This document shows positions 45,938 through 52,668 of a stretch of DNA of 64,000 bases, one piece after another (the stretch's first letter is position 1; each line of letters starts with the position of its first letter). This DNA is from UBA1388 sp964555515 (GTDB lineage: Bacteria; Patescibacteriota; Microgenomatia; UBA1400; PJMF01), in the NCBI GenBank assembly GCA_964555515.1, contig CAZKSJ010000002.1:12416-76415 (forward strand), in the 5' to 3' direction. Position numbers and translations under genes: made by a program. The notes beneath the pieces are model-generated. The model worked only from the letters and a program-made list of their open reading frames with translations, did no database searches and was not told the origin of the DNA.

Positions 45938-47368
45938 TTACTTTTCTATATGTTTAAGGTGTAACTCTGTCAACTGATCTGCTGATAACAAAGCTGGCGC
46001 ATCCATCACCGCCGTTTTACCACTAGAGGACATGGGGAAAGCAATCGCTTCTTTAAGCGAGGTTTCTCCCGCCAACAACATCACGATTCTGTCCACTCCC
46101 AAGGCAATACCGCCGTGAGGTGGCGTCCCCAACTCAAATGCCCTCAACATGTGACCCACGCTCGCTTCAATTTCTTCATCTGAATAACCCATGATGCGAT
46201 AGGTAGCTTTGAGAAGCTCGGGTTGATGAGCTCTAATGCTGCCGCCACCTACTTCATATCCGTTGCAGATCAAATCGTACTGGCTGGTCAATATTTGCTC
46301 AATATTTTCTCCTTTGAGATGTTGTTCCACGTGCTCTGATAGAGGCATGCTAAAAGGGTTATGAGTAAATGTCCAACCTGATTTGCCATCGGCTACCTCC
46401 GCTCGATCTGCCTTATCTACCTTTTTGAAAAAAGGAAACTTAATCACCCAAGCAAAAGCAAGCAACCCGCTGTCTTTTTCAGATTCACTTCTCAAATCAA
46501 ACTTATCCTGACCAAACTGCTCCATCGCTTGTTGATAGGTGAAAATGGGAAATGGTGTCTCCTTAATTTTTCCGCCAACAGCCTGGATAGATTCGATCAT
46601 CATCTCTTCAACCGTGTTCATCACTTGTTTTTGATCCACAAAACTCATCTCTAAATCAATTTGGGTATGCTCAAAACCACGGTCTGCCCGCAAATCTTCG
46701 TCCCGGACACATTTGGCCAACTGAAAGTATCTTTCCACGCCAGCGGTCATTAATAACTGCTTATACTGCTGCGGGCTTTGAGGGAGGGCATAGAATTTTC
46801 CAGGCTGTAATCTGGCGGGCACGACAAAGTCACGTGAGCCTTCTTTGGTCGACTTCGTCAAGATGGGTGTCTCCACCTCCACAAAATCTCTCTTATGGAG
46901 CGCCTCCCGAACTGCTCTTGAATAATCCGATCGGAGGACTAACGTTTGGTGCATCCTAGCTCGCCTGAGATCAAGATAGCGGTACTGCAGTCGCACCTCT
47001 TCACTAATCTCATGGCCATCGGTATCCACCGGTATCGGCAGTTCACGCGCTGTATTTAGCACTTTGTACTCAACCACATCCACTTCAATGGTGCCTGTTG
47101 GTAAATCTGGATTGACCATTCGTTCCGGCCTTTTTTTGACTTCACCAATAATCTCCACCACCGATTCTGTGGTTAACTCACCCATCTTTTGATATCCCAC
47201 CACCTGCACTTTACCTGTCCGGTCTCTTAAGTCAACAAAAGTGAGCTTACCATGATCACGCTTGGTATCCACCCAGCCAGCTAACTTCACCACTTGACCC
47301 ACCATCTCTAAGGTGTCATCCACCATGGTTCTCACTAATTCTTTTTTTTCTGACACATTTTCAGACAT
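45938..47368 (-). CDS. aspS: Aspartyl-tRNA synthetase lacking the GAD insertion
   Basis: Class II synthetase, 476 aa. The N-terminal OB fold (about 1-115) has LAGWVDTKRDHGKLTFVDLR. Catalytic motifs: RDFVEVETPILTKST (motif 1), RDEDLRADRGFEHTQIDLEM (motif 2) and GGIALGVDRIVMLL (motif 3). Bacterial AspRS normally carries a ~110-130-residue GAD domain after the GxDKPDLR segment; here FGQDKFDLR is followed after about 13 residues by AFAWVIKFPFF, so that domain is deleted. HNPFSMP and the final FPMSSSGK regions are present. Whether the enzyme also charges tRNA-Asn cannot be told. Expression should be controlled by the T-box leader upstream. Confidence 0.95.
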   Translation of the reverse strand: MSENVSEKKELVRTMVDDTLEMVGQVVKLAGWVDTKRDHGKLTFVDLRDRTGKVQVVGYQKMGELTTESVVEIIGEVKKRPERMVNPDLPTGTIEVDVVEYKVLNTARELPIPVDTDGHEISEEVRLQYRYLDLRRARMHQTLVLRSDYSRAVREALHKRDFVEVETPILTKSTKEGSRDFVVPARLQPGKFYALPQSPQQYKQLLMTAGVERYFQLAKCVRDEDLRADRGFEHTQIDLEMSFVDQKQVMNTVEEMMIESIQAVGGKIKETPFPIFTYQQAMEQFGQDKFDLRSESEKDSGLLAFAWVIKFPFFKKVDKADRAEVADGKSGWTFTHNPFSMPLSEHVEQHLKGENIEQILTSQYDLICNGYEVGGGSIRAHQPELLKATYRIMGYSDEEIEASVGHMLRAFELGTPPHGGIALGVDRIVMLLAGETSLKEAIAFPMSSSGKTAVMDAPALLSADQLTELHLKHIEK

Positions 47369-47396
47369 TTGTACTTTCTTTTGGAGGAATCACTAC

Positions 47397-47583
47397 AAAA
47401 ACACCCTCCAGTAGCTAATTACTAAATTTGCTTCCGGAGGGTCTCTTAAACTCTAAAAGACGGTACCACCTCTTGATTAACTTGACCAGCAATGACGGGC
47501 TTACCCGGATTGGTTGCGACCCCAACCACCTCAAACTTAAAAAATTAAGTTTTCCCACAGCGTTACCCATGGTCACAAGGGTT
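47397..47583 (-). promoter_or_regulatory. T-box riboswitch (tRNA-sensing leader) of aspS
   Basis: About 187-nt leader on the minus strand. The antiterminator (47437-47472) is GAGG, a 7-nt bulge TGGTACC (47462-47468), GTCT, a 13-nt loop, AGAC and CCTC: two 4-bp helices flanking the bulge, exactly the T-box layout in which UGGN pairs with the uncharged tRNA 3' end. Its 3' strand is shared with the terminator stem ACCCTCC (47436-47442) / GGAGGGT (47403-47409), which is followed by TTTTT (47397-47401), so the two folds exclude each other. Further hairpins lie upstream (AACTTAA/TTAAGTT, GGTTG/CAACC, CGGG/CCCG). A GAC triplet at 47572-47574 is a candidate Asp specifier, but I cannot fix Stem I. Confidence 0.85.
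47403..47442 (-). terminator. T-box intrinsic terminator
   Basis: Stem ACCCTCC/GGAGGGT with inner AGC/GCT pairs and a U-tract immediately after it. It lies 28 nt before the aspS start and is the OFF state of the T-box switch. Confidence 0.8.
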
Positions 47584-47589
47584 TTTTAA

Positions 47590-47617
47590 ATTGTATCCGT
47601 CATTCTACAGCCAACAA
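47590..47617 (-). promoter_or_regulatory. Promoter of the T-box leader and aspS
   Basis: TTGTTG (47612-47617), 16-nt spacer, TACAAT (47590-47595) on the minus strand; transcription would begin near 47583. The hexamers fit a sigma-70-type promoter. Confidence 0.65.
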
Positions 47618-47619
47618 GG

Positions 47620-47662
47620 TTGTTTGGCAAACAACCCTCATGTCAGATCTGTTTCATCTGAC
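47620..47662. repeat. Two inverted repeats upstream of the aspS promoter
   Basis: TTGTTTGGCAAACAA (47620-47634) is a 7-bp inverted repeat with a 1-nt centre just upstream of the aspS -35 box. GTCAGAT...ATCTGAC (47642-47662) is a second 7-bp repeat with a 7-nt centre. They may be regulator sites between the two divergent units. Nothing else is recognisable in 47663-47730. Confidence 0.45.
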
Positions 47663-47730
47663 GAACTATATTGCCGACTTCTCATCATGGTTTCTGTACA
47701 ACTCGCAGTATTGAATTACCGACTTACTGC

Positions 47731-47758
47731 TTGCTTCTACCCACTGAAGCGGTATAAT
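47731..47758 (+). promoter_or_regulatory. Promoter of the rightward attenuator/ncRNA
   Basis: TTGCTT (47731-47736), 16-nt spacer, TATAAT (47753-47758). The expected start is near 47765. It drives the short transcript that ends at the terminator at 47863-47895. Confidence 0.6.
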
Positions 47759-47769
47759 TCTGCTTTGGT

Positions 47770-47838
47770 ATGTCATCACTACACATCTCTGCCACTGTTC
47801 AAATTAACCTTTTTAAGGTGTTTGGGGTTGTGGATTAA
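47770..47838 (+). CDS. Possible 22-residue leader peptide
   Basis: ATG at 47770, TAA at 47836-47838, giving MSSLHISATVQINLFKVFGV followed by VD. It begins about 5 nt after the expected transcript start and its last codons cover the antiterminator arm at 47824-47831, so a translating ribosome would favour the terminator. It has no run of one amino acid, which argues against classical amino-acid attenuation. Too short for coding evidence. Confidence 0.25.
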   Translation: MSSLHISATVQINLFKVFGVVD

Positions 47839-47862
47839 GTAATGTAATAAATAGCAAACAAC

Positions 47863-47895
47863 AACCCCGCACCCAACAAACATGCGGGGTTTTTT
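47863..47895 (+). terminator. Strong intrinsic terminator
   Basis: AACCCCGCA (47863-47871) pairs with TGCGGGGTT (47883-47891) around an 11-nt loop, followed by a run of T to 47895. The clearest terminator in the window. Confidence 0.88.
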
Positions 47896-47958
47896 ATGAC
47901 TAAAAGCTCCACTTGTGGAGCAAGTAGAAACAATTTTATTAATAGGTCTAATTTATTT

Positions 47959-48432
47959 ATGTCAAAACGATCATCCGAAATCCCAGCTCAAATCGATCCT
48001 AAAGTGGTACAAGATTACATGGAAATTGTTAGTCAACTTAAGTCTGGTTTTCTCAGCCCTCCTTGCATGTTATCTTTACTCTATTTTCAAACAGTCCATC
48101 AATACGGCAATGGAACTGATGAACTCTCGAGTGAGCTGGAATCAATCGAGAGTGGGGACATCGCCCCGGGTCTTGATGATCACACTAGATACATTATTTC
48201 TCAAATTGGATATGCATATCTTATTGTTGGACAAGAATTGCACGATGCTTACATTTCTGAATTTTATCAATTATCAAATAATGGCACTCATCTCAATGGT
48301 GGCGGCGAATCACTGCGCCAAAAATATATTCAAGAAGGAAGAAGATTACTTGGGAATATCTTATCTGACGATGAAAGAAGGTTTTTATTCACCGCTTATC
48401 AAGCATTATGTATATCTTTGAGCACAACCTGA
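47959..48432 (+). CDS. Orphan soluble protein, unknown
   Basis: 157 residues from the ATG at 47959. Polar, predicted mostly helical, with no membrane helix or signal peptide and no motif I know; segments include DPKVVQDYMEIVSQLKSG, LDDHTRYIISQIGYAYLIVG and LSDDERRFLFTAYQALC. A second frame (47915-48421) is also open, but its translation is far more hydrophobic and irregular, so this frame is preferred. It follows the terminator by 63 nt and may be expressed only on readthrough. Its 3' end overlaps recJ on the other strand by 34 bp. Confidence 0.5.
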   Translation: MSKRSSEIPAQIDPKVVQDYMEIVSQLKSGFLSPPCMLSLLYFQTVHQYGNGTDELSSELESIESGDIAPGLDDHTRYIISQIGYAYLIVGQELHDAYISEFYQLSNNGTHLNGGGESLRQKYIQEGRRLLGNILSDDERRFLFTAYQALCISLSTT

Positions 48433-50051
48433 ACCTGCCTCCGACCCCGCCACTCGTTGAGTTCCAACTTGCCAGCGATGGCTATATCCATATTTGGAAC
48501 TAGGTGTTCAGCCAAACCACCATTGCCCCAATACAAAGCAGTAAAAGTGCGTGGATTAACTTCATTTCCATCAGACAAAAGTAATTTTAGATGCTTCTGA
48601 TCTTGACCAATCGTTTGAAAATTACTTAACTTCAGATTTGCTATACCAAAGATCGGCTCTGAATTACCCGCTCCAAAGGGAGCAAATTTTTGGATTAACT
48701 CACAAGTGTCCACATTGATTAGTGCAGGATCCAAGGCACACTCCAGGCTCAATTTTCGTTCCAGCAAGCTCCGGTCAATCTGTTCTTTAGCTAACGAAAA
48801 TAACCGATTTTTGATATCTTCAATGCGATTTAAGTCCACGCCAAAGCCCGCTGCCATGGGATGTCCACCCACATCCAACAAATCCTCCCGCACTTGTCTT
48901 AATAACTCCACAATATTGACGCCCATCACCGAGCGGGCGGAGCCTTTTGCTTGACCACTACTGATGCTAACTGCAATCGCAGGTTTGGCAAATCTCTCTG
49001 TTAATCTACCCGCAATCAGACCAACCACTCCTTCGTGAAACTGCTCTGATACCACAAAGATGATCGATTCAGATTTTTGTGCAGTAGCTTGTTCCATAGC
49101 CAATTGATACTGCTCTAAAGTCATGTCTTGTCTATCCAAATTGGTTGAAGCCAACAGTGCTGCGAGTTTTTGGGCTGTCTTTTTCTGATCTGTACACAAT
49201 AATCGTAGCGCATCTATGCCGTGTGCCAATCTGCCCATCGCATTAATTCTGGGTGCCAAAGTATAGCCAACCGTACTACTATCGGCAGTTTTGAGATCAA
49301 TTTGGGCAATCTCGGCGAGCGCTTGTAGACCCACATTGGATGATTTTCTCAAGGCAATGAGGCCATGATAGGCAAAACTACGATTTTCTTGGCGCAACGG
49401 CACTTGATCGGCAATGGTGGCCAATCCTGCTAACTCTAAAGTCTGGCGGGCTGAACCTGGGGCGATGGCGGCAGCAATCAACCAAGATACGCTGGCCCCA
49501 CACAGCTGACTACTATGTACAAACGCATCGGCAGGTGGAAATATTGGCTCGCCAACATTGCTAAATTCTGGTTGATGATGATCGGTGACAATGACGTCTA
49601 GACCTTGCTGCTTGGCATATCCAACTGCTTGATGCGCAACAATGCCATTGTCAACCGTGATGATTAAACTGGGCTTAATGGTAGTCTGAAGCTCTGCAAT
49701 TGCTGCGACAGATAGACCATAACCATGTTTGTCTCGCAACGGAATAAAGGGTTGACACACCAACCCAGCCGATTTGAGCGCCCGCCACAGGATCGCGGTC
49801 GCACATATGCCATCCGCATCATAATCACCAAAAATCACGACTTTTTCTTGGGTTTGAATAGCCAGCCTAATTCTAGCCAGTGCCTTCTCAAACTGCTCGT
49901 TATCAAACAAATCGTTGCTCCCCAACAAACTTTCTGGCTTGCGTGGGGTAAAAAACTGTTTGGTGTCTTTGATTTGACGATTGCCTAGCAAAATTTGTTT
50001 CAACTGCTTCGTTGTCTGGGGAATTTCTGTACTCGCGAGCTGCCAATGCAT
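48399..50051 (-). CDS. recJ: Single-stranded-DNA-specific exonuclease RecJ
   Basis: DHH-superfamily 5'-3' exonuclease of recombination and mismatch repair, 550 aa. Motif I is VIFGDYDADGICAT, motif II VDNGI, motif III VTDHHQPEF, and the GGHPMAAGFGV motif marks the DHHA1 domain; a C-terminal OB-like domain closes the protein (LELNEWRGRRQVQVVLKDI). The ATG at 50051 has TATAGT 7 nt upstream and TTGTGC 17 nt further, a good promoter; a 25-codon extension to 50126 would run past the divergent cca start. Shares its control region with cca. Confidence 0.93.
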   Translation of the reverse strand: MHWQLASTEIPQTTKQLKQILLGNRQIKDTKQFFTPRKPESLLGSNDLFDNEQFEKALARIRLAIQTQEKVVIFGDYDADGICATAILWRALKSAGLVCQPFIPLRDKHGYGLSVAAIAELQTTIKPSLIITVDNGIVAHQAVGYAKQQGLDVIVTDHHQPEFSNVGEPIFPPADAFVHSSQLCGASVSWLIAAAIAPGSARQTLELAGLATIADQVPLRQENRSFAYHGLIALRKSSNVGLQALAEIAQIDLKTADSSTVGYTLAPRINAMGRLAHGIDALRLLCTDQKKTAQKLAALLASTNLDRQDMTLEQYQLAMEQATAQKSESIIFVVSEQFHEGVVGLIAGRLTERFAKPAIAVSISSGQAKGSARSVMGVNIVELLRQVREDLLDVGGHPMAAGFGVDLNRIEDIKNRLFSLAKEQIDRSLLERKLSLECALDPALINVDTCELIQKFAPFGAGNSEPIFGIANLKLSNFQTIGQDQKHLKLLLSDGNEVNPRTFTALYWGNGGLAEHLVPNMDIAIAGKLELNEWRGRRQVQVVLKDIHNA

Positions 50052-50058
50052 ACTGGCC

Positions 50059-50108
50059 ACTATAACAAGATAATTTGTACTGCACAACACACCGTTTGCA
50101 CCTATAAT
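50059..50108. promoter_or_regulatory. Divergent recJ / cca promoters
   Basis: recJ (minus): TTGTGC (50082-50087), 17-nt spacer, TATAGT (50059-50064), 7 nt to the ATG. cca (plus): TATAAT (50103-50108), 7 nt to the ATG at 50116, with no clear -35. The cca -35 zone falls on the recJ -35 box. GGAG inside the 7-nt cca leader is too close to the ATG to be a normal ribosome site. Confidence 0.6.
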
Positions 50109-50115
50109 ATGGAGC

Positions 50116-51702
50116 ATGACCCTCAACTTACCGATCGAGCCTCTATATATTCTATATTCCCTCCGGCGAGCTGGTTTTGAGGCCTACCTGGTGGGAGGCG
50201 CAGTCAGAGATTTACTAAGCAATCACGAAACTGAAGTTCCAACCAGAGTCACTGACTATGACATTACTACAAGTGCTAAACCAGATGAAGTTATGAGGGT
50301 CTTTCCAGAAGCTTATTATGAAAATAAGTTCGGAACTGTGAGTGTGACAGTTGAGGATGTGCAAACTCAATTGGCTTTTCCACCTGAACAATCATACTTT
50401 TACACAGCCGAATCAAGCCAAAACGAACAATTAAATTTGCATGACTCATCTAAAGTTCATGTTTCTTTACTAGCAGCCTTTGAAAATAATCACACCGCTA
50501 GCAAACAACCCCCACCTTTTGAGATTACAACTTTTCGGAGTGATGGCAATTATCTTGATCATCGCCGGCCAGAGTCGGTAAATTGGGGAAAAGATCTACG
50601 AAGTGACTTAGATCGGCGTGACTTTACGATTAATGCGATGGCGATTGAAGTGTCCTTGTCCGCACTAGAGAAGGTATTTGAAACCGATGTGGAGTATTTG
50701 CCTCAAACAATTGAGTTGCAGACCAACCAGTTTGAGTTGATTGATCCCCATCATGGTTTTCAAGATTTGACCGATGAGATTATCAGGACAGTCGGCGACC
50801 CAACGGCCAGATTCGAAGAAGATGCGTTAAGAATTTTACGCGCCATCCGCTTGTCAGCACAGTTGAACATGAAAATTGAGACCACAACCTATCAAGCCCT
50901 CCGCGATAACGCCGACTTAGTTCGTCACGTGAGTCAGGAAAGAATTAGAGATGAGTTTCTAAAGATGCTGGTGACTGATTTTTCTAAACAAGCGATTGAG
51001 ATGATGGATGAAAGTGGCTTACTGCAATACGTGTTGCCCGAATTATTAGCCACCAAGGGAGTGCAGCAAGGTGGGCATCACACCACCGATGTCTGGACCC
51101 ACTCACTTGATTCTTTAGCGGAGTGTCCTTCCCGTGACCCCATCGTCAAGTTGGCCACTTTGCTGCACGATATTTCCAAGCCCCAAACATATCAAGCACA
51201 AAAAGGCACCATTACTTTCTACAACCATGAAATTATCGGAGCGAGAGTTGCCAAACAAATTGCCTACAGACTCAAACTCTCACGCTCAGACCAAGATAGA
51301 ATCTTCACCCTAGTTCGTTACCATATGTTTCATTATCAAGCTCATCAAACCGATGCAGCCATCCGCCGCTTTATGAGAAAAGTTGGCATCAGCAATCTCA
51401 ATGATATTCTTGACTTACGCGAAGGCGATCGGTTGGGGAGTGGAGCGCGCAAAACTAGCTGGCGCTTGGAAGAAATGAAGGAGCGAATGATGGCGCAACT
51501 AAACCAGCCGCTAGCTGTTACAGATCTTGCCATCAATGGTCATGATTTAATTAGCCAACTTGGTATGCAGCCTGGGCCAGAGATTGGTCACGTCTTAGAC
51601 CAATTATTTGAAGAAGTGCTAGAAAATCCTGATCTCAACACCGCAGATAAGCTCATCAAGCGCGCGCAAGAGTTGCTGACAACAACCAACGATCACTCCT
51701 AG
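50116..51702 (+). CDS. cca: CCA tRNA nucleotidyltransferase with HD domain
   Basis: Adds CCA to tRNA 3' ends; 528 aa. The class II nucleotidyltransferase head has AYLVGGAVRDLLS and VTDYDITT (DxD metal site), then DLRSDLDRRDFTINAMAIE and FEEDALRILRAIRLSAQL. The C-terminal part has an HD phosphohydrolase domain (TTDVWTHSLDSL, LATLLHDISKP). An insertion of about 60 residues in the head (roughly 88-140) separates FGTVSVTVEDVQ from FEITTFRSDGNY. The tRNA-Gln gene here lacks CCA, so the enzyme is needed for more than repair. Confidence 0.92.
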   Translation: MTLNLPIEPLYILYSLRRAGFEAYLVGGAVRDLLSNHETEVPTRVTDYDITTSAKPDEVMRVFPEAYYENKFGTVSVTVEDVQTQLAFPPEQSYFYTAESSQNEQLNLHDSSKVHVSLLAAFENNHTASKQPPPFEITTFRSDGNYLDHRRPESVNWGKDLRSDLDRRDFTINAMAIEVSLSALEKVFETDVEYLPQTIELQTNQFELIDPHHGFQDLTDEIIRTVGDPTARFEEDALRILRAIRLSAQLNMKIETTTYQALRDNADLVRHVSQERIRDEFLKMLVTDFSKQAIEMMDESGLLQYVLPELLATKGVQQGGHHTTDVWTHSLDSLAECPSRDPIVKLATLLHDISKPQTYQAQKGTITFYNHEIIGARVAKQIAYRLKLSRSDQDRIFTLVRYHMFHYQAHQTDAAIRRFMRKVGISNLNDILDLREGDRLGSGARKTSWRLEEMKERMMAQLNQPLAVTDLAINGHDLISQLGMQPGPEIGHVLDQLFEEVLENPDLNTADKLIKRAQELLTTTNDHS

Positions 51703-51789
51703 AATGATTGGCTCAACAGCACAGATTTACTCAACGACCGGAAAATCTGACCACATCCGTTTACATTTGGAATCCACATCATCCACTTC

Positions 51790-52668
51790 TTACTTTCTTC
51801 GCCTGAGATCAATCAAGTGCCATGCCCATAAAATTGGCACTGAAGTAAAAGGCGAAGAATAGGTACCAGCAACTGCTCCAATTAGTAAGGCAATAGCAAA
51901 CCAGCGAATAGTCTCACCGCCCAATAAAGATAGCGCCAGCAACATCAAGATAATCGTCACCGAGTTATTGACTGACCGCGTCATCGTTTCGGTGATGGCA
52001 GTGTTATAAATATTGCGCACTGATGCTCGGGGATGCATTCGCTGCAACTCCCTCACTCGGTCATAAACTACGATCGTGTCATGAACTGAGAATGAGAGAG
52101 TTGTTAACAAAGCGGTCACAAACAAGACGTCAACCTCCACACCAAAAAAGTAACCAAACAAGCTGAAAAAACCCAACACAATTACGATGTCATGAATCAT
52201 GGCTAGGATTGCCCCCACGCCAAAACGGATGCTATCAAATTGTTTGGCGATATAAAAAGTGATGATGAGGGTGACAATTGCCAAAGCGTACAATGTTTTT
52301 TTGAGCAACTCCTTGCTCAGGGTCGGGCCAATTGTCTCAAAACGCAGTACCTCTGCTTGCCCGTGTGCTTCACTGACTTTAGCAACTAACTGGTCTTTTT
52401 GCTCATTGGTTAGTTCTCCGCTCCTGACAATCACCCGATCATTTCCTGATGGTTGCACGGTTTGAATGGAGTAGGTTTCATCAAGAAGTGCTTTGAGTTG
52501 ATCTGTGCTCAGAGAAACACCGGGTTGCAGTTGCAACTCAGTCATGGCGCCACCAATAAAGTCTATTGAGGGCTTAATGCCAAACATAACCAGTGAAACC
52601 AGCCCTGGCAAGATAAATATTGTCGAAATTACCACATACAGCCAGTTATACTTCATCCAATCAATCAT
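51790..52668 (-). CDS. secF: Protein translocase subunit SecF
   Basis: Membrane partner of SecD that uses the proton gradient to aid Sec export; 292 aa with six helices. Seen: IKPSIDFIGGAMTELQLQ after the first helix, the periplasmic P1-type domain to about 125, and the characteristic SVHDTIVVYDRVRE and AITETMTRSVNNSVT segments. The ATG overlaps the secD stop by 8 nt, so the two are translationally coupled. Confidence 0.93.
   Translation of the reverse strand: MIDWMKYNWLYVVISTIFILPGLVSLVMFGIKPSIDFIGGAMTELQLQPGVSLSTDQLKALLDETYSIQTVQPSGNDRVIVRSGELTNEQKDQLVAKVSEAHGQAEVLRFETIGPTLSKELLKKTLYALAIVTLIITFYIAKQFDSIRFGVGAILAMIHDIVIVLGFFSLFGYFFGVEVDVLFVTALLTTLSFSVHDTIVVYDRVRELQRMHPRASVRNIYNTAITETMTRSVNNSVTIILMLLALSLLGGETIRWFAIALLIGAVAGTYSSPFTSVPILWAWHLIDLRRRK

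Larger units (their letters stand above)
47765..47895 (+). ncRNA. Candidate attenuator leader or small RNA (about 131 nt)
   Basis: A promoter and a strong terminator enclose about 131 nt with two competing folds. GGGGTTGT (47824-47831) can pair over 8 bp with ACAACCCC (47861-47868), and this uses the left arm of the terminator, so the two exclude each other. A small hairpin ACCTT/AAGGT (47807-47819) precedes it. A 22-codon ORF (47770-47838) runs across the first arm. The arrangement matches attenuation of the gene at 47959. A free-standing small RNA is the alternative. I do not recognise SRP RNA, 6S RNA or a known riboswitch. Confidence 0.45.

Noticed and set aside
47591..47842. 83-codon open frame across the T-box promoter and attenuator region
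   Set aside because: Cysteine- and tyrosine-rich random-looking translation, and it crosses promoter and leader signals.
47765..47895. SRP RNA, 6S RNA or tmRNA
   Set aside because: The conserved SRP loop sequence and the 6S and tmRNA features are not present in the 131-nt segment.
47915..48421. Alternative 168-codon frame over the orphan gene
   Set aside because: Its translation is hydrophobic and irregular; the frame starting at 47959 has a normal protein composition.
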